This document shows positions 34,425 through 43,877 of a stretch of DNA of 64,000 nucleotides, piece after piece (the first letter of the stretch is position 1; the number at the start of each line of letters is the position of its first letter). Location: positions 1 through 64,000 of the forward strand of contig NZ_FOBD01000006.1 in the NCBI RefSeq assembly GCF_900109515.1, written 5' to 3'. Under the pieces are notes generated by a model. It was given only the letters and a program-made list of their open reading frames with translations. It did no database searches and had not been told where the DNA came from. Source of the DNA: Paenibacillus sp. OK003 (lineage in GTDB: Bacteria; Bacillota; Bacilli; Paenibacillales; Paenibacillaceae). The translations under genes were made by a program, and so were the position numbers.

Positions 34425-36869
34425 ATGAGTGAGAATCAACAGCCGAAACACGGCTATAAGCCACAAGACATGGAGAAAAGTTGGCAGCAATACTGGGATG
34501 ACAATAAAACGTTTAAAACGGGTGAAGACCCCGCTAAACCGAAGTTTTATGCCCTGGATATGTTTCCGTATCCATCCGGCTCAGGTCTGCATGTAGGTCA
34601 CCCGGAAGGATATACGGCAACGGATATCGTATCCCGTTTCAAACGTATGCGTGGTTTCAATGTATTGCATCCAATGGGTTGGGACGCTTTCGGCCTGCCT
34701 GCTGAGCAGCATGCATTGGATACGGGTGAGCATCCACGGGATATTACATTCCGCAATATTGACAATTTCCGTCGCCAGATCAAATCACTGGGTTTCTCAT
34801 ATGACTGGGATCGGGAGATCAGCACAACAGACCCTGACTACTACAAATGGACGCAATGGATCTTCATCCAGTTGTACAATAAAGGCCTGGCTTATGTAGA
34901 TGAAGTACCTGTTAACTGGTGCGAAGCTTTGGGTACGGTACTGGCGAACGAAGAAGTTATTGACGGTAAGAGTGAGCGCGGTGGACATCCGGTCGTTCGT
35001 AAACCGATGCGCCAATGGGTATTGAGAATTACGGAATATGCAGAGCGTTTGCTGGAAGACCTGGAAGAGCTGGACTGGTCGGAAAGTATCAAGGATATGC
35101 AGCGCAACTGGATTGGCAAATCGACCGGGGCGGAAGTTACTTTTGCCATTGAGGATCATGAAGAAGTTATCAAAGTGTTTACGACACGTGCAGATACTTT
35201 GTTTGGCGCAAGTTATGCTGTATTGGCACCTGAGCATGAGCTGGTGGAAGTCATTACAACGGCTGAACAGCGTGAAGCAATCAAGGCATACCAGGAACAG
35301 GCTGCTCGCAAGAGTGATCTGGAACGTACTGATTTGGCTAAAGACAAAACGGGTGTATTCACAGGAACTTATGCAATCAATCCGGTAAACGGAGCGAAGG
35401 TGCCAATCTGGATCGCCGATTATGTTCTGGCTGGATACGGCACAGGGGCGATCATGGCCGTTCCGGGACATGACGCTCGTGACTGGGAGTTTGCAAAACA
35501 GTTTGGTCTGGACATCATCGAGGTTGTACAGGGTGGCGACGTGACACAAGAAGCGTATTCCGGAGACGGACCGCATGTGAACTCCGATTTCCTGAACGGA
35601 TTGAACAACGAAGAAGCGATTGCGAAGATGATTGCCTGGTTGGAAGAGAACGGTAAGGGACAAGGCAAGGTAACCTATCGTCTGCGCGATTGGCTGTTCA
35701 GCCGTCAGCGTTACTGGGGTGAACCAATCCCGATTCTGCATCTGGAAGACGGAACGATGAAGACGGTGCCGGAAGATCAACTGCCTTTGCTGCTGCCGGA
35801 TATTGACCAGATCAAACCCTCGGGCACTGGAGAGTCACCACTGGCGAATGTTACGGAATGGGTTAACACCGTAGATCTGGAAACGGGAATGAAAGCACGT
35901 CGCGAGACGAACACAATGCCACAATGGGCAGGTAGCTGCTGGTATTACCTGCGCTTTATTGATCCACACAATGACAAGGAACTGATCTCTCAGGAGAAAC
36001 AGCAGCAATGGCTGCCAGTTGATCTGTATATCGGGGGAGCAGAGCACGCGGTGCTTCACTTGCTGTACGCTCGTTTCTGGCATAAAGTGCTGTATGATCT
36101 GGGTGTGGTGCATACCAAAGAGCCGTTCCACAAACTGGTCAACCAAGGGATGATCCTGGGAACCAACAATGAGAAGATGAGTAAATCCCGTGGTAATGTT
36201 ATTAACCCGGATGAGATCGTCAATGAATTCGGTGCAGATACATTGCGTCTGTATGAAATGTTCATGGGGCCTCTGGAGGCGACAAAACCATGGAACGCTA
36301 ACGGGGTTGAGGGCATGCACCGCTTCCTGTCACGTGTATGGCGTCTGTTCATCAATGAAGATACAGGTGCAATCAACGACAAGATCACAGCAGATGGTGG
36401 AACCGATGAGTTCAAGCGGACTGCACACAAGACAATCAAAAAGGTTACAGAGGATATGGAACATCTGCGTTTCAACACAGCGATCAGCCAGTTGATGATC
36501 TTCATCAACGATGCGTACAAAGCAGATACGCTGCCGCGTAAAGCAATGGAGAACTTTGTACAGCTGTTGTCACCGCTGGCACCGCATATGGCAGAGGAGC
36601 TGTGGAGCCGTCTCGGTCATGAAGGTGGAATCTCTTACGTAGCTTGGCCTGAGTATGATGAGTCCATGACGGTGGACGCCGAAGTGGAGATTGTTGTTCA
36701 AGTGAATGGCAAAATTGTAACCCGTGCTACGATCGCGAAGGATCTGGACGCACAGGGCATGCAAGACTTTACAATGGAACTGGCACCTGTGAAACAGGCA
36801 CTGGAAGGCAAGACCATTCGCAAGGTCATTGCCGTTCCAGGCAAACTCGTTAATATTGTTGCCGGTTAA
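34425..36869 (+). CDS. leuS: Leucine--tRNA ligase
   Basis: The 814-residue class I synthetase charges leucine tRNA. The HIGH-type motif HVGH is at 56-59 and KMSKS at 584-588. The CP1 editing domain between them contains [19 protein letters not shown]. The C-terminal anticodon-binding and tail domains follow. GAGGAGG precedes the ATG. The T-box leader directly upstream controls it. Its last 20 bases overlap the end of comER on the other strand, with no terminator visible between the convergent genes. Confidence 0.98.
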   Translation: MSENQQPKHGYKPQDMEKSWQQYWDDNKTFKTGEDPAKPKFYALDMFPYPSGSGLHVGHPEGYTATDIVSRFKRMRGFNVLHPMGWDAFGLPAEQHALDTGEHPRDITFRNIDNFRRQIKSLGFSYDWDREISTTDPDYYKWTQWIFIQLYNKGLAYVDEVPVNWCEALGTVLANEEVIDGKSERGGHPVVRKPMRQWVLRITEYAERLLEDLEELDWSESIKDMQRNWIGKSTGAEVTFAIEDHEEVIKVFTTRADTLFGASYAVLAPEHELVEVITTAEQREAIKAYQEQAARKSDLERTDLAKDKTGVFTGTYAINPVNGAKVPIWIADYVLAGYGTGAIMAVPGHDARDWEFAKQFGLDIIEVVQGGDVTQEAYSGDGPHVNSDFLNGLNNEEAIAKMIAWLEENGKGQGKVTYRLRDWLFSRQRYWGEPIPILHLEDGTMKTVPEDQLPLLLPDIDQIKPSGTGESPLANVTEWVNTVDLETGMKARRETNTMPQWAGSCWYYLRFIDPHNDKELISQEKQQQWLPVDLYIGGAEHAVLHLLYARFWHKVLYDLGVVHTKEPFHKLVNQGMILGTNNEKMSKSRGNVINPDEIVNEFGADTLRLYEMFMGPLEATKPWNANGVEGMHRFLSRVWRLFINEDTGAINDKITADGGTDEFKRTAHKTIKKVTEDMEHLRFNTAISQLMIFINDAYKADTLPRKAMENFVQLLSPLAPHMAEELWSRLGHEGGISYVAWPEYDESMTVDAEVEIVVQVNGKIVTRATIAKDLDAQGMQDFTMELAPVKQALEGKTIRKVIAVPGKLVNIVAG

Positions 36870-37695
36870 TCTCACCGGCTTTGAATAGCTCATCCAGCTT
36901 CAACAAATCTTCATCATATTTGTCGTGAGTCGTCTGGATCAGGCTGTCAAAAACCCCATTCAGACTTACCTTTAGCAGGGCAAGTGCCTGTGCGGTGATG
37001 CCGCCAGGCACAGCCACGCGAGCCTGAAGTTCTTGCGGTGTGTATCCTCCTTCGGTGAGCAGCTTGCCTGTTCCCAGGAGCATCTCGCCGGCAAGAGCGC
37101 AGGCGTCGGCTCGTTTGATGCCTGTAAGCTTGACGGCACTCTCAATCCATTGCTCCAGAAAGAACGATATGAATGCAGGTCCGCAGCTGGAGAAGTCGGA
37201 TGTGATCCGGGTGCAGGCTTCATCCACTTGATAGGGTCTGCCGATATGACTGAGCAGCCCTTCCAGCACAGCGCGGTCTTCGGTAGTCATTCGCTCACCG
37301 TGTATACACAGGGACGCTCCGCTGCCGACCTGGTGCGTAACGCTGGGGATAACTTTGGAGACTTTGCAAGGAAGTGAAGATTCCAGATGGCGCAGCTGCA
37401 CGGGACTGGTGATCGAGACGATTATATGATTGGGATTCACGACAGGCAGGATGTCGTCAATGACATGTTTGAATTCAAGTGGCTTCACGCACAAAAAGAT
37501 GATATTGCTGCGGATGACGGTTTCCCGGTTGCTCTGTGATTCATGCAGACCGGGGTAACGGAGGGATAGCTGCCGTACTTTGGAAGGGGTTCTATTGCTG
37601 GCGGCGATCTGCCGTGGCTCAAGTGCACCGGATTGAATCAAGGCATAGATCAGCAGGCTGCCCATGCTGCCGGTTCCGATAAATCCAACCTTCAT
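36850..37695 (-). CDS. comER: Late competence protein ComER (pyrroline-5-carboxylate reductase family)
   Basis: The 281-residue protein has the ProC fold: N-terminal [12 protein letters not shown] nucleotide motif, FLCVKPLEF, and the C-terminal reductase signature region [20 protein letters not shown] ... [12 protein letters not shown]. The position divergent to comEA matches B. subtilis comER, which is a ProC-like protein and not needed for transformation itself. A true proline role cannot be excluded. Its 3' end overlaps the leuS 3' end by 20 bases. Confidence 0.88.
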   Translation of the reverse strand: MKVGFIGTGSMGSLLIYALIQSGALEPRQIAASNRTPSKVRQLSLRYPGLHESQSNRETVIRSNIIFLCVKPLEFKHVIDDILPVVNPNHIIVSITSPVQLRHLESSLPCKVSKVIPSVTHQVGSGASLCIHGERMTTEDRAVLEGLLSHIGRPYQVDEACTRITSDFSSCGPAFISFFLEQWIESAVKLTGIKRADACALAGEMLLGTGKLLTEGGYTPQELQARVAVPGGITAQALALLKVSLNGVFDSLIQTTHDKYDEDLLKLDELFKAGEINRQQY

Positions 37696-37882
37696 TGTTC
37701 AGGCCTCCTTTCATGCTTTACGGTAATGGCGCAGTTCTTTCCCTCTAGTGTATGCGTCAGGACCTGCTTCACATGACATGAAAATAGTACAGCTTGGTTT
37801 ACCAGGCAAATCCAACGGTTCGGAAGCACCGCCCGTGTTCAGAATAGATGTATTTTGAATCCAGGGAGAGGTGTGGAAGAAA

Positions 37883-38470
37883 ATGAGATGGAACAAGGGG
37901 ATGACCATTGCTGCGGCGGTGGTCGGATGTATACTGATATTATGGTCGGGCAAAAGTGAACAGCCGCCTTCTGGCTGGGAACCTATGCAGCTCGCCACCG
38001 AGAAGCCGACGATAAAGCAGGAACTCCCTGCTGTACAGTCGGCTACTTTGGTTCAGGAACAAACGAAGACTTCCGATGCAGAACAGCCACCGTCAACAAC
38101 AGAGGCGCCTGTAGAGACTAATCCAATTGATGCCACATTAGGGAAAGTGGCTGATCAGCCGGTTGTTGGCAAGCAAACGGATGCTTCTACAGTTGGAACT
38201 CAAACGAAATCCGAGGCAGCGGTTGTTTCACCATACAATAACCAAGCTTTGGTAAGCAATGAAGCTGTCGACAATGGCAAAATTGATGTCAATACAGCTC
38301 CGGCAGCGAAGCTGATGGAGCTTCCTGGAATTGGGGAGAAAAAGGCGCAAGCCATTATTGATTATCGTAATTCCCATGGTCCTTTTACCAAAGTCAGCGA
38401 TTTGACCAAAGTGAAAGGAATCGGAATGAAGATGCTGGAGAAAATGGCTCCTTATGTGCAGATAAAGTAA
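37883..38470 (+). CDS. comEA: Competence DNA receptor ComEA
   Basis: The 195-residue membrane-anchored protein binds double-stranded DNA at the surface for uptake. An N-terminal membrane segment (about 6-22) is followed by a long low-complexity Pro/Thr/Glu linker (25-125) and the C-terminal double helix-hairpin-helix (KIDVNTAPAAKLMELPGIG ... VKGIGMKMLEKM, about 130-195). The SLBB domain that B. subtilis ComEA has between membrane segment and linker is absent. ATG 37883 has GAGGTG ten bases upstream; GTG 37871 is in frame but too close to it. Confidence 0.9.
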   Translation: MRWNKGMTIAAAVVGCILILWSGKSEQPPSGWEPMQLATEKPTIKQELPAVQSATLVQEQTKTSDAEQPPSTTEAPVETNPIDATLGKVADQPVVGKQTDASTVGTQTKSEAAVVSPYNNQALVSNEAVDNGKIDVNTAPAAKLMELPGIGEKKAQAIIDYRNSHGPFTKVSDLTKVKGIGMKMLEKMAPYVQIK

Positions 38471-38565
38471 TCACGCAATATTAAAGATTAGGATATAAGT
38501 TGAATTGGAAATGACATAAGAACGATGTAGGGGTTCAACTTTCATCATGTGGGAGGGAAACGGTT

Positions 38566-39087
38566 ATGAGCACAGCAGACGTACGCAAAGACTGGGATAC
38601 GTATTTCATGGACATCGCATATATGGTCTCTACCCGTTCCCGCTGTTCACGCCGTCATGTAGGCGCCGTACTTGTTCAGGGGAAGAAACTGCTTGGAACA
38701 GCCTATAACGGTGCGCCCATGGGGGTTCCGGACTGCTCTGAAGCAGGATGCATGATCTCGGAAGAATATGAGCTGGTGGTAACCGACGGTCAGGAGGAAA
38801 TGGTGAAAAAGCAGCGCTGCATTCGTACCATTCATGCGGAGCAGAATTTGCTTTTGTTCACCGATCGAATTGACCGCGAAGGCTCTTCTGTATATGTCAC
38901 GGATGAACCTTGCTGGACTTGCTCCAATATGCTCGCGAATAGCGGTATTACAGAAATCGTGTTTCATCGCCCATATCCGAAGGATACAGGCAAGGTTACC
39001 AATATGATGAAGCAAAAAGGCATTACGTTTCGTCGGCTGGAAAACTACCAGCCTCCACGGGAGACGATGATGACGGTAAGTGATTAA
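38566..39087 (+). CDS. comEB: dCMP deaminase (ComEB)
   Basis: The 173-residue zinc enzyme converts dCMP to dUMP for thymidylate synthesis. The zinc site is IRTIHAEQN (His and catalytic Glu) with DEPCWTCSNML (two Cys). The N-terminal RSRCSRRHVGAVLV and CSEAGC stretches are typical of the bacterial family. GGGAGGG precedes the ATG. Despite the name it is not required for DNA uptake. It lies between comEA and comEC as in Bacillus. Confidence 0.95.
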   Translation: MSTADVRKDWDTYFMDIAYMVSTRSRCSRRHVGAVLVQGKKLLGTAYNGAPMGVPDCSEAGCMISEEYELVVTDGQEEMVKKQRCIRTIHAEQNLLLFTDRIDREGSSVYVTDEPCWTCSNMLANSGITEIVFHRPYPKDTGKVTNMMKQKGITFRRLENYQPPRETMMTVSD

Positions 39088-39118
39088 AACCAATATCATA
39101 TTCAAATTTGCGGGGAAG

Positions 39119-39156
39119 AACCTCCGGTTGCTGTATCAGCTGCCGGGGGTTTTTCT
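39119..39156 (+). terminator. Terminator between comEB and comEC
   Basis: AACCTCCGG (39119-39127) pairs with CCGGgGGTT (39143-39151), with inner GC/AGC pairs, followed by TTT and a T-rich run. comEC may therefore need its own promoter or readthrough. Confidence 0.65.
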
Positions 39157-39198
39157 GTTTTTTTTGTTTATACGGGTGACACAAAGGAGGGGATGGAA

Positions 39199-42060
39199 AT
39201 GAAAGGCAGGCCTTTACTGGTATTTACCGTCTGCTGGTTATGCGGTAGTGGGATGGCATGTGTATTATCGGGTTGGTCCTTGATCGTGGGAATGATCGGG
39301 GCATTCGTTTGTCTGCCACTTTTACTACGATGGATTGATATACGCGGTTGGTCCATCTTGTTACTGATTGGAGCACTCGTTGGCGGTGCTGTGCACTGGG
39401 AATGGAATGATGCGCGGAATCGGAGTAGTCTGCCCGATATCACACATACGACAGCCGAGGATTTGGACGGTTATGCAGCTACACTCGAAGGAACCCTTAT
39501 GTCGGATGTACGCATAGATGGGGATCGGGCCGATTTTGAAATGCAGGTCACGTCGATGCTTCCACTATCCGATGCATCCTCGGCACCAGCGTCGGAAGCG
39601 CGAACTGTGCCTAACGTGAGAGAACGTCTAATGGTACAAGTTCGCCTGGCTGAGGAAGAAGAACAGCAAGTAGCAGCAGGGTGGAAGCGAGGAGATACGA
39701 TCACGTTGACAGGTGCGTTTGCGCTTCCCAGCGAAGCTAGAAATTTTGGTGGGTTTGACTATCGAAATTACTTAAGGACTCTTCATATCCATTGGTTGTT
39801 TAAAGTGAAGGGTGCCAGCTCGGTAACCACCGTTCCGCCTGAGGGGCTGGGGAAACTCAATATACTCCGGTGGAATGACATCGTCAGGCATAAACTTGGC
39901 GCAGCGGTAGAACAGATATTTCCCGAACCTCATGCGGGCTATATGAAGGGTCTGATTATCGGGATGGCTAATGATATCAATCCGGATACATATGGACAAT
40001 TTTCACAGCTTGGTTTAACTCATATATTGGCGATCTCCGGAACACATGTTGCAGTCTATGTGGCATCACTGCTGCTCCTATTATCCTGGCTTAGGTTAAC
40101 CCGAGAAACCTCGCTCACCATTGTGTTGCTGCTAATACCTGCATATGTACTGTTGTCTGGCGGTTCGCCATCAGTCATTCGTGCGGGGATCATGTCCATG
40201 ATTGGTTTGTATATGGCGCGGCGCGGGCTTGCGAGGGATGGATTGCAGATGATCAGTGCAGCAGCGTTGTTGATGATGTGGTGGAACCCGTATTTTTTAC
40301 TTAGCGTGAGCTTCCAGTTATCTTTTCTGGTAACAGCCGGACTGATGATTTACATGCCACTGATTAACCGGATATTTAGCAGTTGGCCCAAAGGACTTGC
40401 AGCAACAGCTTCTGTGACGGTAACAGCGCAGCTCATTTCTTTTCCGGTCACGATTCTGTATTTCAACCAGTTTTCATTGCTTTCATTTGTTGCAAACTTC
40501 CTGCTTGTATCTTTAATCAGTGCTATTGTACTTCCTCTTGGAACGGTTGCCCTGATTTTATCGTTTCTTTGGATGCCTCTGGCTAAACCTTTGGCGTGGA
40601 TTGCTATTATGCTGAACAAATTGACCTTTGCAAGCGTGGAATGGATGAACAGTTTGCCTGGATTTGTGCTGATCTGGGCTACGCCATCGCTACTGTGGAT
40701 TTCAGCTTATTATGCCGTTCTCTATGCACTTTTGCGGTTCCTTCATCGCGGCCGAGGTGACCAGCCTATAGTTCAGGGTACAGAAGAGGATACGGCTCCG
40801 CTGCAACAGCGATATGTTGGGGGAAAGCCTAAAGCGGCTATAGGATTATCTGGGTTGTCTAGTGTATCATCACAGGGATTAAACAAAGGTGGAAGTGAGG
40901 CCAGTCCTGGTTCCATGACGACACTAAGTGCAAGTATTGCCTGGCCGGAATATACCAGTGCATTTGCTGCGCGAGGGGCGGGTTTTTACGCTGGTGAACG
41001 GATGAACGCCTTCCACAAATGGATGTGTGCGCTACTGGCTTTCAGCCTTGTGGTGGGATTATGGTGGGCCTACCAGACACCGCAGCCTGCGGGGACAGGC
41101 GTGGTGCAGTTTTTGGATATCGGACAAGGGGACAGTACACTTATTACAACACCTGAAGGTAAACATATATTAATCGATGGTGGAGGTACAGTCCAGTTCG
41201 GGAAGTCAGAACAATCCTGGAAGACACGACGTGATCCATACGAAGTAGGGGCCAAGGTAGTCGTTCCTTTATTAAAAAAGCGGGGCATTCACCGGCTGGA
41301 CGCCGTAATCGTAACCCATGCCGATCAGGATCATGCCGGGGGATTACAGGCCGTGCTTGAACAGATCCCGGTGGAACGATTCATGTTCAATGGAACAACC
41401 AGCGGTACAGCCAATTTCGAGAAATTGCTGGATACCGTTATAGACAAGCAGATTCCGTTATATGCTATCCGGCAAGGGATGTCCTATGCTCCGGATGGAG
41501 AAACCAGACTGCATTTTATATATCCGGATCTGGAGAAAGCGATGGCTACAGGAGAAAGATTGCCCGTCTCGGAACATCAGAATCATGATTCGGTTGTCTT
41601 TGTGCTGGAAATGGCAGGCGCCTCATTATTGTTCACGGGAGACATGGATGCTGCAGCCGAGCAGGATCTGCTCTTTATGATTCAGGATGGATCGCTTGCA
41701 GCCTCGTTTGGACAGTACGATGCAGATGCTACGTTAGTAGATGTTACTATTCAGGAGATGTTTACACGTCATTCGGGGGAGAATCATGAGGTTCCTGTCA
41801 CCATAGACGTATTAAAAGTTGCACACCACGGTAGCAAAACATCGTCAACGGAAGCTTGGTTACAGTACTGGAATGCATCTGCATCCGTGATATCTGCTGG
41901 GGCCAACAATACATATGGACATCCCAATCCTGGGGTGCTTGAACGTCTTGTAGAATCGGGTACAGAGATCTATCGAACAGATCAAATGGGGGAGGTACAG
42001 ATGAAGATCAAAGAGGGGAAGATTGATGTGCGCTATAAGTTGACGATGGATGATTCATGA
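39199..42060 (+). CDS. comEC: DNA-uptake channel ComEC/Rec2
   Basis: The 953-residue membrane protein moves single-stranded DNA across the membrane. It has an N-terminal DUF4131 region with an OB-like extracellular part, the Competence core (QLGLTHILAISGTHVAV, about 265-285) with many membrane segments, and a C-terminal metallo-beta-lactamase-like domain (FLDIGQGDSTL, THADQDHAGG, FTGDMD, VAHHGSKTSS), thought to degrade the non-transported strand. A Gly/Ser-rich linker of about 80 residues (520-600) separates the membrane core from that domain. ATG 39199 has AAAGGAGG eight bases upstream; ATG 39193 is too close. Confidence 0.95.
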   Translation: MKGRPLLVFTVCWLCGSGMACVLSGWSLIVGMIGAFVCLPLLLRWIDIRGWSILLLIGALVGGAVHWEWNDARNRSSLPDITHTTAEDLDGYAATLEGTLMSDVRIDGDRADFEMQVTSMLPLSDASSAPASEARTVPNVRERLMVQVRLAEEEEQQVAAGWKRGDTITLTGAFALPSEARNFGGFDYRNYLRTLHIHWLFKVKGASSVTTVPPEGLGKLNILRWNDIVRHKLGAAVEQIFPEPHAGYMKGLIIGMANDINPDTYGQFSQLGLTHILAISGTHVAVYVASLLLLLSWLRLTRETSLTIVLLLIPAYVLLSGGSPSVIRAGIMSMIGLYMARRGLARDGLQMISAAALLMMWWNPYFLLSVSFQLSFLVTAGLMIYMPLINRIFSSWPKGLAATASVTVTAQLISFPVTILYFNQFSLLSFVANFLLVSLISAIVLPLGTVALILSFLWMPLAKPLAWIAIMLNKLTFASVEWMNSLPGFVLIWATPSLLWISAYYAVLYALLRFLHRGRGDQPIVQGTEEDTAPLQQRYVGGKPKAAIGLSGLSSVSSQGLNKGGSEASPGSMTTLSASIAWPEYTSAFAARGAGFYAGERMNAFHKWMCALLAFSLVVGLWWAYQTPQPAGTGVVQFLDIGQGDSTLITTPEGKHILIDGGGTVQFGKSEQSWKTRRDPYEVGAKVVVPLLKKRGIHRLDAVIVTHADQDHAGGLQAVLEQIPVERFMFNGTTSGTANFEKLLDTVIDKQIPLYAIRQGMSYAPDGETRLHFIYPDLEKAMATGERLPVSEHQNHDSVVFVLEMAGASLLFTGDMDAAAEQDLLFMIQDGSLAASFGQYDADATLVDVTIQEMFTRHSGENHEVPVTIDVLKVAHHGSKTSSTEAWLQYWNASASVISAGANNTYGHPNPGVLERLVESGTEIYRTDQMGEVQMKIKEGKIDVRYKLTMDDS

Positions 42061-42596
42061 ATTTCTGTGCAGTGGGAGTTGGCTAAAATGGATTACTCTC
42101 TTGCTTTTGAAATACCAACTATTAAGCTAATTATAGTCGCACTGAATAAGTTAATTGTGTGATCGATTTGATCCCAAGTTTATCATATTGAATACAATGA
42201 ATGATAGACTACAGAGTAGAAAAAATCCTAGAAAGTATTTTAAAAAGATTTTCAATTCATTTAATCTGCCTCATATCTGCTTAGATAATTTTGTTGCGCC
42301 GTTGTGAGTTTTAATTCGTGTGTGCGGCTTGGATTGCTATAGAAATAATGTCCAGTTTTCCGTTAGTTGTCTGATTTCGCTTCTCTACGTACCTATATTT
42401 TCTATTTTAAGTTATAAAGTGGGATTAATTATGCTGTTTATGCGAAACTAATGTAAAATTTCGTGAATGATGCGTAATACTTCTGTGTTCATCATGTTTG
42501 CTCTATAAAGATAAAATCTACACATTCCCAATCCACAACTGATTGTCATGTATTAATTTTCTGTATGAAGTGCATCATTTGCTCGTAGAATGAAAC
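42061..42596. other. AT-rich gap after comEC
   Basis: This gap of over 500 bases is AT-rich, and I see no supported gene. A 24-codon frame at 42089-42163 (starting MDYSLAFE) has GGGAG nine bases before its ATG, but its sequence is not distinctive. B. subtilis has the tiny gene yqzM at this place, and this frame does not resemble it. Confidence 0.4.
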
Positions 42597-42597
42597 C

Positions 42598-42648
42598 AAA
42601 AGCCCGCTTTCCGGTATACTCCTCGGGGAGATAACCGGCAAGCGGGCT
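42598..42648 (-). terminator. Terminator of the small minus-strand gene
   Basis: AGCCCGCTTtCCGGT and ACCGGcAAGCGGGCT form a long stem with an inner CCTC/GGAG pair. On the minus strand it ends in TTTTGG. Confidence 0.8.
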
Positions 42649-42675
42649 AATTTTGAAATGACTTATAACAACGAA

Positions 42676-42978
42676 TTATTCAACGCCATCTTTGAAGTGT
42701 TTACTCCAATGTTTGTCGCCTTTGTGCAACAGATCTTCTACGGTCTTCTCAAGCGTCAGCAAGAGCTGTGCTCGTACATCAAGCACGGTTTCTCTGTACA
42801 AGCGTTCTTCCGATCCGACGATTTTATCGCCGTATAAAGCCTGTGCAGCGGTGTATTTCCGATGTTCCTCAACCAGGGTATCGATAGACTGCAATGCATG
42901 TTCCACAAAATGGGATATGCTTTGATATTCTTTGGGCATTTGTTCTTTTAACGCTTGAATTTTTGCAAGAGCTGGCAT
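42676..42978 (-). CDS. Hypothetical small helical protein
   Basis: The 100-residue, soluble, highly charged, probably all-helical protein has no motif I recognise. It has the segments HALQSIDTLVEEHRKY and LLLTLEKTVEDLLHKGDKHW. ATG 42978 is chosen because GAGGTG lies six bases upstream; ATG 42984 and GTG 42987 also lie in frame. A perfect TGTAAATTTACA palindrome (43001-43012) sits 22 bases before the start, as an operator might. A strong terminator follows it, so it is a single gene, divergent from the sigma factor. Confidence 0.7.
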   Translation of the reverse strand: MPALAKIQALKEQMPKEYQSISHFVEHALQSIDTLVEEHRKYTAAQALYGDKIVGSEERLYRETVLDVRAQLLLTLEKTVEDLLHKGDKHWSKHFKDGVE

Positions 42979-43065
42979 GCTCATCACCTCGTGTTATGAA
43001 TGTAAATTTACAATACACTGTTTTCATGAAAATTACATTAAAATGAGCTTAAATTTGTACAAAAT

Positions 43066-43094
43066 TTGAACTTTTTCATTTTCAATGCTATAAG
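43066..43094 (+). promoter_or_regulatory. Probable sigma-A promoter upstream of the ECF sigma gene
   Basis: TTGAAC (43066-43071) and TATAAG (43089-43094) are spaced by 17 bases; another TATAAT lies at 43105-43110. About 220 bases of leader without a coding frame follow to the GTG start. I did not find an ECF-type (AAC/CGT) promoter. Confidence 0.45.
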
Positions 43095-43328
43095 TGTTGT
43101 TAGCTATAATGTATGCCATTGTAATAAAATTGAGTCGTGTAAGTACTGGAATGACTTTTGAGCAGGCTTGATGACTCGTTATGCAATTTCTGTTATTCTA
43201 AGAGAAGATTTCAGCGGCCCCAAATACATAAGCCGTTATTTTGTTATGGCAATAAAAAAAATACTTAACTTTGCAACAATTTTATTGATGGTCACGTCTG
43301 TAAGGTTGCAGGGAGAGGGGGATCCTTT

Positions 43329-43877
43329 GTGGTAGAGCCGGAACTCATCAGAGCCGCTCAATCGGGCGATCGCGACGCTCTAATTACCCTATTGCGGGAC
43401 ATTGAACAGCATGTTTATCGGACCGCATATTACATTCTAAATAATGAACAGGACGCTTTGGATGCTGCTCAGGAAGCGTTGATCCGAATTTACACCAAGA
43501 TTAATTCATATGAGGAAAAGGCCCAGTTTAAGACATGGGTTCAGCGCATCGTCACGAATATCTGTATTGACAAATTCAGAAGGACCAAGCCCTCCGTCTC
43601 CATTGACGAGCATGATATGGTTTTTCAGGACAATCAGGATGTGGAATTCGAAGTGATGTCCACATATGTGGCAAAGGATATTCAGGATGCCATCAACAAG
43701 CTGCCTGAGCATCATCGTACCGTTATTGTTCTAAGATATTTGCAGGACTTATCCTATAACGAAATTGCGGATTGCCTCGATCTTCCGTTGAATACGGTTA
43801 AATCTTATTTATTTAGAGCCAGACAGCAATTACAGAATCTACTACAGGAGTATCAGAAAGGTGGTGTGACAGGATGA
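43329..43877 (+). CDS. ECF-type RNA polymerase sigma factor
   Basis: The 182-residue sigma factor has region 2 (DALDAAQEALIRIYTKI ... FKTWVQRIVTNICIDKFRR, about 20-80) and region 4 (LPEHHRTVIVLRYLQDLSYNEIADCL ... VKSYLFRARQQL, about 125-172), with no regions 1 or 3. GTG 43329 follows GGGAGAGGGGG by eight bases. The next gene overlaps by four bases and encodes a zinc-type membrane anti-sigma factor, which should hold this protein until an envelope signal releases it. The regulon is unknown. It resembles the SigW/RpoE group. Confidence 0.93.
   Translation: MVEPELIRAAQSGDRDALITLLRDIEQHVYRTAYYILNNEQDALDAAQEALIRIYTKINSYEEKAQFKTWVQRIVTNICIDKFRRTKPSVSIDEHDMVFQDNQDVEFEVMSTYVAKDIQDAINKLPEHHRTVIVLRYLQDLSYNEIADCLDLPLNTVKSYLFRARQQLQNLLQEYQKGGVTG

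Noticed and set aside
34797-35780. A 327-residue minus-strand frame inside leuS
   Set aside because: It lies wholly within a verified leuS coding region, has no ribosome binding site and has an unlikely composition.
42089-42163. 24-residue frame after comEC at the yqzM position
   Set aside because: The sequence does not resemble YqzM, and a 24-codon frame in AT-rich DNA is expected by chance.
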